Below, piece after piece: positions 23,898 through 30,540 of a stretch of 40,126 bases of DNA (position 1 is its first letter; every line of letters begins with the position of its first letter). The stretch spans positions 1 to 40,126 of the forward strand of contig CAYSOF010000042.1 in the NCBI GenBank assembly GCA_964432595.1. Reading direction: 5' to 3'. A model generated the notes under the pieces. It ran no database searches, had not been told where the DNA came from, and worked only from the letters and a program-made list of their open reading frames with translations. The translations under genes and the position numbers were made by a program. The stretch is from DASYLJ01 sp964432595. GTDB lineage: Bacteria; Desulfobacterota; Binatia; DP-6.

Positions 23898-23919
23898 AAA
23901 TCGCGCCTGAGCGCGATTT
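23898..23919 (-). terminator. Hairpin directly after the Lys-rich peptide gene
   Basis: AAATCGCGC (23898-23906) and GCGCGATTT (23911-23919) form a perfect nine-base stem with a four-base loop that begins inside the TAA stop codon of the 26-residue peptide. Only a short T stretch follows on the minus strand, so it is a weak terminator or a 3'-stabilising stem. Confidence 0.6.
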
Positions 23920-23998
23920 ACTTCTTCTTCTTGGCGGCCTTCTTCTTCGCGGGAGCCTTCTTCTTCGCCTTGCTGGTAGCCTTCTTCTTCGCGGCCAT
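23918..23998 (-). CDS. 26-residue lysine-rich histone-like peptide
   Basis: Short gene of 26 codons plus TAA: a signal-less peptide of KKKA/AKKK repeats with only Lys, Ala, Thr, Ser, Pro and Met (14 Lys). Composition is that of the Lys/Ala/Pro tails of histone H1-like and HU-extension proteins, which bind nucleic acid by charge; DNA or RNA binding is inferred. Coding status is well supported although it is tiny: AGGAGG sits five bases before the ATG, a near-consensus promoter lies about 100 bases upstream, a 5'-leader stem precedes the ribosome-binding site, and a hairpin overlaps the stop codon. It is not a fragment of a longer frame. The repeats come in three near-identical blocks (AKKKA) separated by TSK and P. 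Confidence 0.8.
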   Translation of the reverse strand: MAAKKKATSKAKKKAPAKKKAAKKKK

Positions 23999-24013
23999 AG
24001 GAACCTCCTGTTG

Positions 24014-24032
24014 GGCTTCCGTCATGGAAGCC
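24014..24032 (-). other. Leader hairpin before the Lys-rich peptide
   Basis: GGCTTCC (24014-24020) and GGAAGCC (24026-24032) form a perfect seven-base stem with a five-base loop. On the minus-strand transcript it ends five bases before the AGGAGG ribosome-binding site, so it could tune translation or mRNA stability. Confidence 0.5.
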
Positions 24033-24100
24033 GAAAGCTGATGTCTAACCCCTCTCCCAGGCGAGAACCCTCAACCACACCACATCCACAACTGCGGCGG

Positions 24101-24130
24101 AGTATAAGGGTGCATCCGTGCAAGAGTCAA
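24101..24130 (-). promoter_or_regulatory. Strong sigma-70 promoter for the Lys-rich peptide
   Basis: Minus strand TTGACT (24130 to 24125, five of six matches) and TATACT (24106 to 24101, five of six) are separated by 18 bases. Predicted start is near 24094, giving a leader of about 95 bases. It is among the best promoters in the window and lies next to an AT-rich tract. Confidence 0.65.
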
Positions 24131-24314
24131 GAGAGCACCACCGTTTTGGACATATTTTTTTATTCCTGCACGCAGCGTTTACGCGGCTATTTGGGGATCA
24201 GAATACCGTTCTCGCCCTAGAGCCGCGCGGAGTAGCGCGCCGTTTTACCCCGACGTCATTGCCTAGTCACACGGTTTCCAGTAGCTGTCACTGCCGGTGC
24301 GCGAGACGGGGGGG

Positions 24315-24611
24315 ATGGTGCTGACGTGGGGGCTGGTCGCGGTGATCGTGGCCGTCGCCGGGTCCGCACTATTCGGCGATGACGGCATCACCCGCCTGTT
24401 CCAGCTGCGGGCGCTCCGTCAGGAGCTGGGCGAGGCCGCCATGGCGAGCCTTCGCGAGAACGAAGCCCTACGCCAACAGGTTCAGGCCCTTCGCGACGAC
24501 GCACAGGTCCTCGAGGGTCAGGCGCGCCGGCAGCTCGGCCTGGTGCGCCCGAACGAGACGGTCTACCGCTTCGACACGCAGCGGCTCGACGTCCAGGCGC
24601 CGGGCCGCTGA
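24315..24611 (+). CDS. ftsB: FtsB/DivIC-like septum formation initiator protein
   Basis: 98 residues. One N-terminal membrane helix (about 3-21, LTWGLVAVIVAVAGSALFG), then a long coiled coil (LFQLRALRQELGEAAMASLRENEALRQQVQALRDD region) and the signature block EGQARRQLGLVRPNETVYRF near the end, typical of FtsB/DivIC proteins that join FtsL and FtsQ in the divisome. A GTG six codons upstream (24297) is an alternative start; I prefer the ATG because a G-rich run precedes it and the cytoplasmic tail is then short, as is usual. It converges on the GcvH-like gene with seven bases between the stops. In many genomes it follows eno; that gene is not here. Confidence 0.85.
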   Translation: MVLTWGLVAVIVAVAGSALFGDDGITRLFQLRALRQELGEAAMASLRENEALRQQVQALRDDAQVLEGQARRQLGLVRPNETVYRFDTQRLDVQAPGR

Positions 24612-24618
24612 CGGGCGC

Positions 24619-25005
24619 TCAGCCCTCTTCGTCCCCCGACGCGAACTCTTCGTACTCGTCGAGATCCATGAGATCTTCGAGCTCGGTCTCGTCGGCCAGC
24701 TCGATCTCGATGAGCCAGCCCTCGTGGAGCGGGTCCTCGTTGACGATCCGAGGGTGATCCTCGAGCTCGCCGTTCACGGCGGTCACGGACCCGCTGAGCG
24801 GTGAGATCAGCTCGGTGACGGTCCGCACCGATTCGATTTCGCCGAACGGCTCGCCCTTCTCCATCTCGTCGCCGACGTCAGGGATCTCGACGGCGATGAC
24901 CTCACCGAGCTCGGTCTGCCCGTAGTCCGAGATGCCGAGCTGGGCCTTGTTGCCCTCGACGCGGATCCACAAGTGGTCTTCGGTGAATTTCAGGGTGTCA
25001 GCCAT
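24619..25005 (-). CDS. Glycine cleavage H-like protein without the lipoyl lysine
   Basis: 128 residues, the usual length and fold of GcvH: FTEDHLWIRVEGNKAQLGISDYGQ at the N-terminus, ELGEVIAVEIPDVGDEMEKGEP, then the swinging-arm hairpin. In lipoylated H proteins that hairpin reads ESVKA; here it is E-S-V-R61-T, with a CGG codon at 24823-24825, so the Lys that carries lipoate is absent. The acidic C-terminal tail (ELEDLMDLDEYEEF) is also unusual. It therefore cannot work as a standard carrier in glycine cleavage, and gcvT, gcvP and lipoyl-assembly genes are absent nearby. A GAGGGAG ribosome-binding site seven bases before the ATG shows it is expressed. It lies downstream of nrdJ on the same strand, with 248 bases between. 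Confidence 0.85.
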   Translation of the reverse strand: MADTLKFTEDHLWIRVEGNKAQLGISDYGQTELGEVIAVEIPDVGDEMEKGEPFGEIESVRTVTELISPLSGSVTAVNGELEDHPRIVNEDPLHEGWLIEIELADETELEDLMDLDEYEEFASGDEEG

Positions 25006-25126
25006 GGCGGACTCCCTCGCCGGAAGGAGCGAGAACGTTCATTGGGGTCGAGTGCGGGTCGATACCGAGGGGTGCCGCCTCGTGTCAAGGGTGGTACCCA
25101 CAGACACGTCGCAACGCGGAAACCGC

Positions 25127-25154
25127 CGCGGGGCGCCCTTTCGAGCGCCCCGCG
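25127..25154. repeat. Perfect GC-rich hairpin between nrdJ and the GcvH-like gene
   Basis: Ten bases at 25127-25136 (CGCGGGGCGC) pair with 25145-25154 over an eight-base loop. It lies 100 bases downstream of the nrdJ stop. No T-run follows on either strand, so it is at most a weak terminator or a 3'-end stem. Confidence 0.4.
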
Positions 25155-25253
25155 TCCGCAGTTCGGACCACCCCCACCGGGGAGGCTGGCCACGTCACCA
25201 CCCGATCCTCCGTCGCCTCCCGCCCGCATCGGTCGGCGACGATCGCTGCACCG

Positions 25254-28088
25254 TCAGGAGCAGCCGCTCGTCGCTCCGCAGTTGAAGCATTTGTAGCAGG
25301 CGCCGTTGCGCACCATCAGCGAGCCGCAATCGGGGCAGCTCGGCGCGTCGGCCTGGTTGCTGAACGTGATGGGAGCCTGTCCCGCCGGCGACGCCGTGGC
25401 GAAGCCGATGGGGGGATGCGTAATCGCCGCTGTCTCCGGGCCCGCCAGCGCCCGCGGTGAGGCCGCCGGCAACGCTGGCGTCGCCGCCGGGACGTCGCGT
25501 TCCGCCAGCCCGACGGCCGCACGCTGCTCTCCGGAGAGGAAGCGCGAGCCCAGGAAGCGGAACAGATAGTCGATCAGCGACTTCGCCATCGGCACGTCGG
25601 GATTCTTGGTGAAGCCCGACGGCTCGAAACGCACGTGGCTGAACTTGGATACGAGCACTTCAAGCGGCACGCCGAATTGCAGCGCCATCGAGGTGAGCAC
25701 GCCGACCGTGTCCATCAGGCCGGAGATCGTGCTGCCCTCCTTGGCCATCTTGATGAAGATCTCACCGGGCGTGCGATCCTCGTAGAAGCCGACGTGGATG
25801 TAGCCCTCGTGTCCCGCGATGTCGAACTTATGGCAGATGGCCTCGCGGTCGGACGGCAGTCGACGACGCACCGGCTTCGGCACCGCCGGCACCGCTTCGG
25901 CAGCGACCTCGCGCGTGGGCTTCGCCGTATTGAGCGGCTGCGTCTTCTTGCAGCCGTCACGGTAGATCGCGACGGCCTTCAGGCCGAGGCGCCAGGCCTC
26001 GATGTACGCCTGCTCGATCTCCTCGACCGTCGCATGCTCGGGCATGTTGATCGTCTTCGAGATCGCGCCCGAGATGAAGGGCTGGACCGCCGCCATCATG
26101 CGGACGTGCCCGAGCGGTGCGATGCTGCGCGTGCCGCGCGCCGGCTTGAACGCGCAGTCGAACACCGGGAGGTGCTCGAGCTGCAGATCGGGCGCGCCCT
26201 CGATGGTCTCCTGCTCGTCGATGTACTCGACGATGTTCTGCACCTCGCGCGAGTCGTACCCGAGCCGGCGCAGCGCTCGCGGCACGGTGTTGTTGACGAT
26301 CTTGAGGACGCCGCCGCCGACGAGCTTCTTGTACTTCACCAGCGCGATGTCCGGCTCGACGCCCGTCGTGTCGCAGTCCATCATGAATGCGATGGTGCCG
26401 GTCGGCGCCAGCACCGTGACCTGCGAGTTGCGCACGCCGACGTCGCGCCCCTGCGCGAGGGCCGCGTCCCAGCTGTCGCGCGCGGCGGACAGCAGGTCGA
26501 GCGGCACCAGCGTGGGGTTCAGCTTGTGCGCATGCGAACGATGCTTGTCGATGACACGCAGCTGCGGGTCGCGGTTGACCGCGAAGCCGTCGTACGGACC
26601 GAGGGCGCCCGCGATCCGCGCCGACTGCAGGTAGGCCTCGCCGCACATGAGGGACGTGACCGCCCCCGCGTACTCGCGACCCGCGTCGGAGTCGTACGGC
26701 AGGCCGAGCGACATCAGCAGCGCGCCCAGGTTCGCGTAGCCGAGACCGAGCTCGCGGAACGCGCGCGCGTTCGCGGTGATCTGGGGCGTCGGGTAGCTCG
26801 ACTTGTCGACGACGATGTCCTGCGCCGTGATGGTGATGTCGACCGCATGTCGGAAGCCCGCCACGTCGAAGGCGCCCTGCTCGTCCACGAACCGCATGAG
26901 GTTCAGGCTGGCGAGGTTACAGGCGCTGTCGTCGAGGTGCATGTACTCGGAGCACGGGTTCGACGCGTTGATCCGGCCCGTATTCGGACAGGTGTGCCAC
27001 GCGTTGATCGTCGTGTCGTACTGCATCCCCGGGTCGCCGCACTGGTGCGTCGCCTCGGCGATCATCCGCAGGATGTCGCGGGCGGGCATCGTCTCGGCGA
27101 CGTCGCCGGTCGTCACGAAATGCGTCGACCAGGGCCGGCCCTCGATCGCCGCCCGCATGAAGTCGTCGGTGACGCGCACGGAGTTGTTGGCGTTCTGGAA
27201 GAAGATCGAGCCGTACGCCGGGCCGTCGAGCGAGCCGTCGTAGCCCGCGGCGATGAGCGCCCAGGCCTTCCGCTCCTCCTCGACCTTGCAGTTGATGAAC
27301 TCGGAGATGTCCGGGTGATCGACGTTCAGCACGACCATCTTGGCCGCGCGACGCGTCTTGCCGCCCGACTTGATCACGCCGGCCGACGCGTCGGCCGCGC
27401 GCATGAACGACACCGGGCCGGACGCCGTGCCGCCGCCGCCGAGACGCTCCTTCGACGAGCGCAGGCGCGACAGGTTCACGCCGGAGCCCGAGCCGCCTTT
27501 GAAGATGGTGCCTTCCTTGCGGTACCAGTCGAGGATCGAGTCCATGGTGTCGTCGACCGACAGGATGAAGCACGCCGAGCACTGCGGCTTGGGTTCGACG
27601 CCCACGTTGAACCAGACCGGGCTGTTGAACGCGACCTTCTGCTGCACGAGCAGATGTGTCAGCTCGTCCTCGAACGTCCGCTTGTCCTCGGGCGTCGCGA
27701 AGTAGCCCTGCTCGTCGCCCCAGCCGCCGATCGTCGTGACGACACGGCCGATCAGCTGGCGGACGCTGCGCTCACGCTGCGGCGTGCCCAGCGGGCCGCG
27801 AAAGTACTTCGAGACGACGACGTTGGTCGCGAGCTGCGACCACGGGCGCGGCACCTCGACGTCGCGCTGCTCGAAGACGGTCTCGCCGCCCTCCCCCTGG
27901 ATGACGGCGGAGCGGAGATCCCACTCGACTTCGTCATACGGGTTCGTGCCGACGGGGACGAAGCGCCGGGGCACGTGCATCCCACGACGGCGTCCACTGA
28001 GATCACTGCTCATGCTGCTGTTTCCGGTAGAGGAATCCATCCAGGACTCGCCCGCGAAACCGGGCTGCTGGGGCCGCTCCATGGCCAT
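25254..28088 (-). CDS. nrdJ: Adenosylcobalamin-dependent ribonucleotide reductase (class II)
   Basis: 944 residues. It converts ribonucleotides to deoxyribonucleotides with a coenzyme-B12 radical. The N-terminal part holds VAFNSPVWFNVGVEPKPQCSACFIL with the redox Cys; the barrel contains GSGSGVNLSRLR, the catalytic finger block NPCSEYMHLDDSACNLASLNL and VLAPTGTIAFMMDCDTTGVEP; the Lys-rich region after about 790 links to a C-terminal zinc-ribbon-like tail with CPDCG and CFNCG and ending SGCS, which re-reduces the active site. This is the long NrdJ type. The start is the ATG preceded by GGGGGAGGGTGG; the frame is open 46 codons further but into the promoter. Promoter at 28144-28171 with an NrdR-box-like site in its spacer. 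No class I genes or cobalamin riboswitch are near. Confidence 0.95.
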   Translation of the reverse strand: MAMERPQQPGFAGESWMDSSTGNSSMSSDLSGRRRGMHVPRRFVPVGTNPYDEVEWDLRSAVIQGEGGETVFEQRDVEVPRPWSQLATNVVVSKYFRGPLGTPQRERSVRQLIGRVVTTIGGWGDEQGYFATPEDKRTFEDELTHLLVQQKVAFNSPVWFNVGVEPKPQCSACFILSVDDTMDSILDWYRKEGTIFKGGSGSGVNLSRLRSSKERLGGGGTASGPVSFMRAADASAGVIKSGGKTRRAAKMVVLNVDHPDISEFINCKVEEERKAWALIAAGYDGSLDGPAYGSIFFQNANNSVRVTDDFMRAAIEGRPWSTHFVTTGDVAETMPARDILRMIAEATHQCGDPGMQYDTTINAWHTCPNTGRINASNPCSEYMHLDDSACNLASLNLMRFVDEQGAFDVAGFRHAVDITITAQDIVVDKSSYPTPQITANARAFRELGLGYANLGALLMSLGLPYDSDAGREYAGAVTSLMCGEAYLQSARIAGALGPYDGFAVNRDPQLRVIDKHRSHAHKLNPTLVPLDLLSAARDSWDAALAQGRDVGVRNSQVTVLAPTGTIAFMMDCDTTGVEPDIALVKYKKLVGGGVLKIVNNTVPRALRRLGYDSREVQNIVEYIDEQETIEGAPDLQLEHLPVFDCAFKPARGTRSIAPLGHVRMMAAVQPFISGAISKTINMPEHATVEEIEQAYIEAWRLGLKAVAIYRDGCKKTQPLNTAKPTREVAAEAVPAVPKPVRRRLPSDREAICHKFDIAGHEGYIHVGFYEDRTPGEIFIKMAKEGSTISGLMDTVGVLTSMALQFGVPLEVLVSKFSHVRFEPSGFTKNPDVPMAKSLIDYLFRFLGSRFLSGEQRAAVGLAERDVPAATPALPAASPRALAGPETAAITHPPIGFATASPAGQAPITFSNQADAPSCPDCGSLMVRNGACYKCFNCGATSGCS

Positions 28089-28106
28089 CGTACCACCCTC
28101 CCCCTT

Positions 28107-28122
28107 GCTCAATATGTTGCGT
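28107..28122. promoter_or_regulatory. Second NrdR-box-like palindrome in the nrdJ leader
   Basis: CAATATGTTG (28110-28119) is a near palindrome like the core of an NrdR box. Its centre is 43 bases, about four helical turns, from the centre of the better site at 28150-28165. NrdR sites usually come in phased pairs, but typically closer than this. Confidence 0.35.
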
Positions 28123-28134
28123 CCGAACGCAACA
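28115..28134. repeat. Perfect inverted repeat in the nrdJ leader
   Basis: TGTTGCGT (28115-28122) and ACGCAACA (28127-28134) form a perfect eight-base stem with a four-base loop. It sits just before the G-rich ribosome-binding site of nrdJ. It could be an RNA hairpin at the 5' end of the message or a 20-bp operator for another dimeric regulator. Confidence 0.5.
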
Positions 28135-28143
28135 GAGGAGGGG

Positions 28144-28171
28144 GTTGTAGCACCACATATTGTGCTGTCAA
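28144..28171 (-). promoter_or_regulatory. nrdJ promoter
   Basis: Minus strand TTGACA (28171 to 28166) is a perfect -35; after 16 bases comes TACAAC (28149 to 28144), four of six matches to TATAAT. Transcription should start near 28137, giving a leader of about 50 bases before the nrdJ ATG. Confidence 0.6.
28150..28165. promoter_or_regulatory. NrdR-box-like palindrome inside the nrdJ promoter
   Basis: GCACCACATATTGTGC has symmetric arms (six of eight pairs) around an AT core, like NrdR boxes, which occur upstream of ribonucleotide reductase genes in most bacteria. It occupies exactly the spacer between -35 and -10 of nrdJ, so repressor binding would block RNA polymerase. nrdR itself is not in the window. 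Assignment rests on motif shape and the downstream gene. Confidence 0.6.
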
Positions 28172-28249
28172 CAAGTTCGTAACGGCGCCGTCTCCGCGTT
28201 GCAATCCGCCCCGTATTTCGCCACATCCGGAGCCGTGGCCCGCGATCCG

Positions 28250-28534
28250 ATGCGCCTCGGCGACGCGCTCCGCGCCGCCCTGTCCAGACTCCCTGCGGGC
28301 ACCGAGCTCGTCAACTACCCGATCTGGAGCGAGTGGAACGACACCGTCGGCCCGACGATCGCGCGCCACGCGCGCCCGCGCCGGCTCCGCCGCGGTGTGC
28401 TGCTGGTGGAGGTGGACGGTCCCGAGTGGATGCACGAGCTGCATTTCCTGAAGCGCGATCTGCGCGAGCGTCTCAATGAGCGACTGGGTCGCTCCGTCGT
28501 GCGCGACGTGTATCTCGTGCTCGTGACGGGCTGA
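28250..28534 (+). CDS. DUF721 / DciA-like protein
   Basis: 94 residues. The whole protein is a DUF721 domain: RLGDALRAALSRLPAGTELV, then PIWSEWNDTVGPTIARHARP, then LRRGVLLVEVDGPEWMHELHFLKRDL and ERLNERLG. DciA, the best-known member, helps load the replicative helicase DnaB; short versions like this one exist in many phyla and their role is less certain. The ATG is used here; a GTG five codons upstream is an alternative, and neither has a good ribosome-binding site. Divergent from nrdJ, and 48 bases before the Nudix gene on the same strand. Confidence 0.75.
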   Translation: MRLGDALRAALSRLPAGTELVNYPIWSEWNDTVGPTIARHARPRRLRRGVLLVEVDGPEWMHELHFLKRDLRERLNERLGRSVVRDVYLVLVTG

Positions 28535-28582
28535 TCCTCAACTTTCGGCCCGCGGCGCCGGGTGCTACTGTCCACCCGTCGC

Positions 28583-29158
28583 ATGGAGTCGTTGTTGTTG
28601 TCGAAGTTGGCGACCACGCTCGCCGCACGGTCGCGCATCCAGCTCGCGCCACCCGACAAGCGGGTCGCGGCGGTGCTGGTGCCCCTCCTCGACGTCGACG
28701 GCGCGCTGCACGTCCTCTACACGCGACGCGCCGCGACGCTGGCGCACCACCAGGGCCAGGTCGCGTTCCCCGGCGGCACACGCGAACCGGGCGACGCCGA
28801 CCTGGCGCGCACGGCGCTGCGCGAGACCTACGAGGAGATCGGCCTCCGCCCCGACGACGTCCACCTGCTCGGCACGCTGGACGACATCGAGACGATGGCG
28901 TCGCGCTTCGTCATCACGCCGTTCGTCGGCATCGCGCCGCATCCCTATGCCTGGAGGCCGGCACCCGACGAAGTCGACGCGATCTTCACCGTGCCGCTGG
29001 CCGCCCTCACCGCGCCCGACGCCGAACGCTCGGAGCTCTGGGACTTCGACGGCCGCTCCGTCCCGATCCGCCTGTTTCCGGTGGGCGGACAGAACATCTG
29101 GGGCGCCACCCACCGGATCACCCGCAACCTCCTCGAGGTTCTCGCCACGCTCAGCTGA
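28583..29158 (+). CDS. Nudix hydrolase, CoA pyrophosphatase type
   Basis: 191 residues. The stretch LYTRRAATLAHHQGQVAFPGG is the CoA-specific motif that precedes the Nudix box in the NUDT7/NudL group, and GGTREPGDADLARTALRETYEEIGL-type text holds the catalytic RExxEE helix (magnesium-binding Glu). The C-terminal part (PDEVDAIFTVPLAAL, IWGATHRITRNLLEVL) is typical of this family. It would split CoA or acyl-CoA into 4'-phosphopantetheine and 3',5'-ADP. An in-frame GTG seven codons upstream (28562) is an alternative start. The stop overlaps the ATG of the M23 gene by one base (TGATG), so the two are coupled. Confidence 0.88.
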   Translation: MESLLLSKLATTLAARSRIQLAPPDKRVAAVLVPLLDVDGALHVLYTRRAATLAHHQGQVAFPGGTREPGDADLARTALRETYEEIGLRPDDVHLLGTLDDIETMASRFVITPFVGIAPHPYAWRPAPDEVDAIFTVPLAALTAPDAERSELWDFDGRSVPIRLFPVGGQNIWGATHRITRNLLEVLATLS

Positions 29159-30540
29159 TGCGCGCCCTACTCGTCACGTTGGCCTTCGTCGCGCTCGTCG
29201 TGGTGCTCGTCACCCGCGCCGAGCCGCTCGGTCCCTCCGCCACCCTCGACGGCCCCGTCGACGTCATCGGCCGCGGCACGCCGGTCCGCGTCCTGGCCCA
29301 CGACCGCGGCAGCGGCCTCGCGCGCGTCGAGGTGCGCCTCGTCCCGGGCGACGGCGGCGCACCCGTCGTGCTGGCCACCGAGGAGTTTCCGCGGCTCTCC
29401 TGGAGCGGCAGCTCGGTATACGACGCGACCCTGACGCCCACCGTCGGCACCGACGTGAAGCTGCCCGAGGGCCCGGCGACGCTCGAGGTGTGGGCCGAGG
29501 ACCACTCGTGGCTCTCGGCGCTGCGCAGCGGCCCGCGGCTGTCGCATCCCGTCACCGTCGACCTGACGCCGCCCACGATCTCGGCCCTGACGGCGCAGCA
29601 GGTCGCGCGCGTCGGCGGCAGCGAGACGCTCGTGTTTCGCGTGAGCGACGACGCCGTCGAGAGCGGCGTGCGCGTCGGCGAGGCCTTCTTCCCGGCGACA
29701 CCCGGCTTCTTCGCCGACCCGCAGCTGCGCGTCGCGCTCTTCGCCATCCCGCAGGACGCGGGCGACGCGCGCCCGATGGTCGTCGCCGCCGACCGCGCGG
29801 GCAACTGGCGCGAAGCACCCCTCGACATCGATATCCGCCCCCGCCGCTTCGCCGACAAGACGCTCGAGCTCTCCGAGGAATTCCTCTCGAAGAAGGTCCC
29901 CGAGCTGCTGCAGGCGAACGGGCTCGATCAGAGTGGCACGCTGGTCGAGGGGTACCTCCGCATCAACCGCGACCTGCGCAAGTCGACGGAGGTGAAGGTC
30001 CGCGAGATCTGCCGCGACAGCGCCTCGACCCCGCTCTGGGAGGGCAACTTCGTCCGCCTGCCCAACGGCGCGCCGCTCTCCGGCTTCGCCGACCGGCGCG
30101 CATACTCCCACAAGGGCGAGATCATCGACCACCAGACCCACCTGGGCTTCGATCTCGCGTCGCTGAAGCGTGCCGTCGTCCCCGCCGCCAACAGCGGTCA
30201 GGTCGTCTTCGCGGGCCCGCTCGGCATCTACGGCGACACCGTGATCCTCGACCATGGTCTGGGCCTGTTCACGCTGTACGGGCACCTCAGCGAGATCGCC
30301 GTCACCACCGGCGCCTCCGTGAAGCGGGGCGACCCGGTCGGCAAGACGGGCGAGACCGGTCTCGCCGGCGGCGATCACCTGCACTTCAGCACGATGATCC
30401 GCGGCACCCACGTCGACCCCGTCGAGTGGTGGGACGATCACTGGATCCAGGACCACGTCGCGCTGCGGCTCGGCTCGCAGCCGCGCGCCGTCGCCGCGCC
30501 GGCCGCGAAGCCGGAGCCTACGCCGGGACCCGCGTCGTGA
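29158..30540 (+). CDS. M23 (LytM-type) metallopeptidase, membrane-anchored
   Basis: 460 residues. One N-terminal hydrophobic segment (ALLVTLAFVALVVVLVTRA) is a signal anchor or signal peptide. Residues about 25-230 form two Ig-like or beta-sandwich regions (AHDRGSGLARVEVRLVPG, VAADRAGNW). The peptidase domain (about 315-435) is complete: zinc ligands H328-x3-D332 and H409 of H407-x-H409, with H376 in LYGHLS; the DHGLGLFTLYGH and GETGLAGGDHLHF blocks are standard. It should cut peptidoglycan cross-links, in contrast to inactive LytM activators such as EnvC. Ends in an Ala/Pro-rich tail. Its stop overlaps the GTG start of the next gene (GTGA). Confidence 0.9.
   Translation: MRALLVTLAFVALVVVLVTRAEPLGPSATLDGPVDVIGRGTPVRVLAHDRGSGLARVEVRLVPGDGGAPVVLATEEFPRLSWSGSSVYDATLTPTVGTDVKLPEGPATLEVWAEDHSWLSALRSGPRLSHPVTVDLTPPTISALTAQQVARVGGSETLVFRVSDDAVESGVRVGEAFFPATPGFFADPQLRVALFAIPQDAGDARPMVVAADRAGNWREAPLDIDIRPRRFADKTLELSEEFLSKKVPELLQANGLDQSGTLVEGYLRINRDLRKSTEVKVREICRDSASTPLWEGNFVRLPNGAPLSGFADRRAYSHKGEIIDHQTHLGFDLASLKRAVVPAANSGQVVFAGPLGIYGDTVILDHGLGLFTLYGHLSEIAVTTGASVKRGDPVGKTGETGLAGGDHLHFSTMIRGTHVDPVEWWDDHWIQDHVALRLGSQPRAVAAPAAKPEPTPGPAS

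Larger units (their letters stand above)
23999..24314. other. Intergenic region between Lys-rich peptide and FtsB-like gene
   Basis: About 316 bases between divergent genes. The left third is the leader and promoter of the Lys-rich peptide. The middle (about 24140-24210) is strikingly AT-rich for this window, with an eight-T run near 24155, and may serve as an upstream element for that promoter. No other gene is supported; a plus-strand promoter for the FtsB-like gene is expected in the right third but not clear. Confidence 0.5.

Noticed and set aside
24619..25005. Annotation as a working glycine cleavage H protein
   Set aside because: The lipoyl Lys is Arg and no partner genes are nearby; the fold name is kept but not the function.
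28089..28249. Cobalamin riboswitch before nrdJ
   Set aside because: The leader is only about 50 bases and lacks the B12-box; control by an NrdR-like site fits better.
25635..28451. Open frame of about 940 codons antisense to nrdJ
   Set aside because: Same reason: low-complexity composition and a well-supported gene on the other strand.
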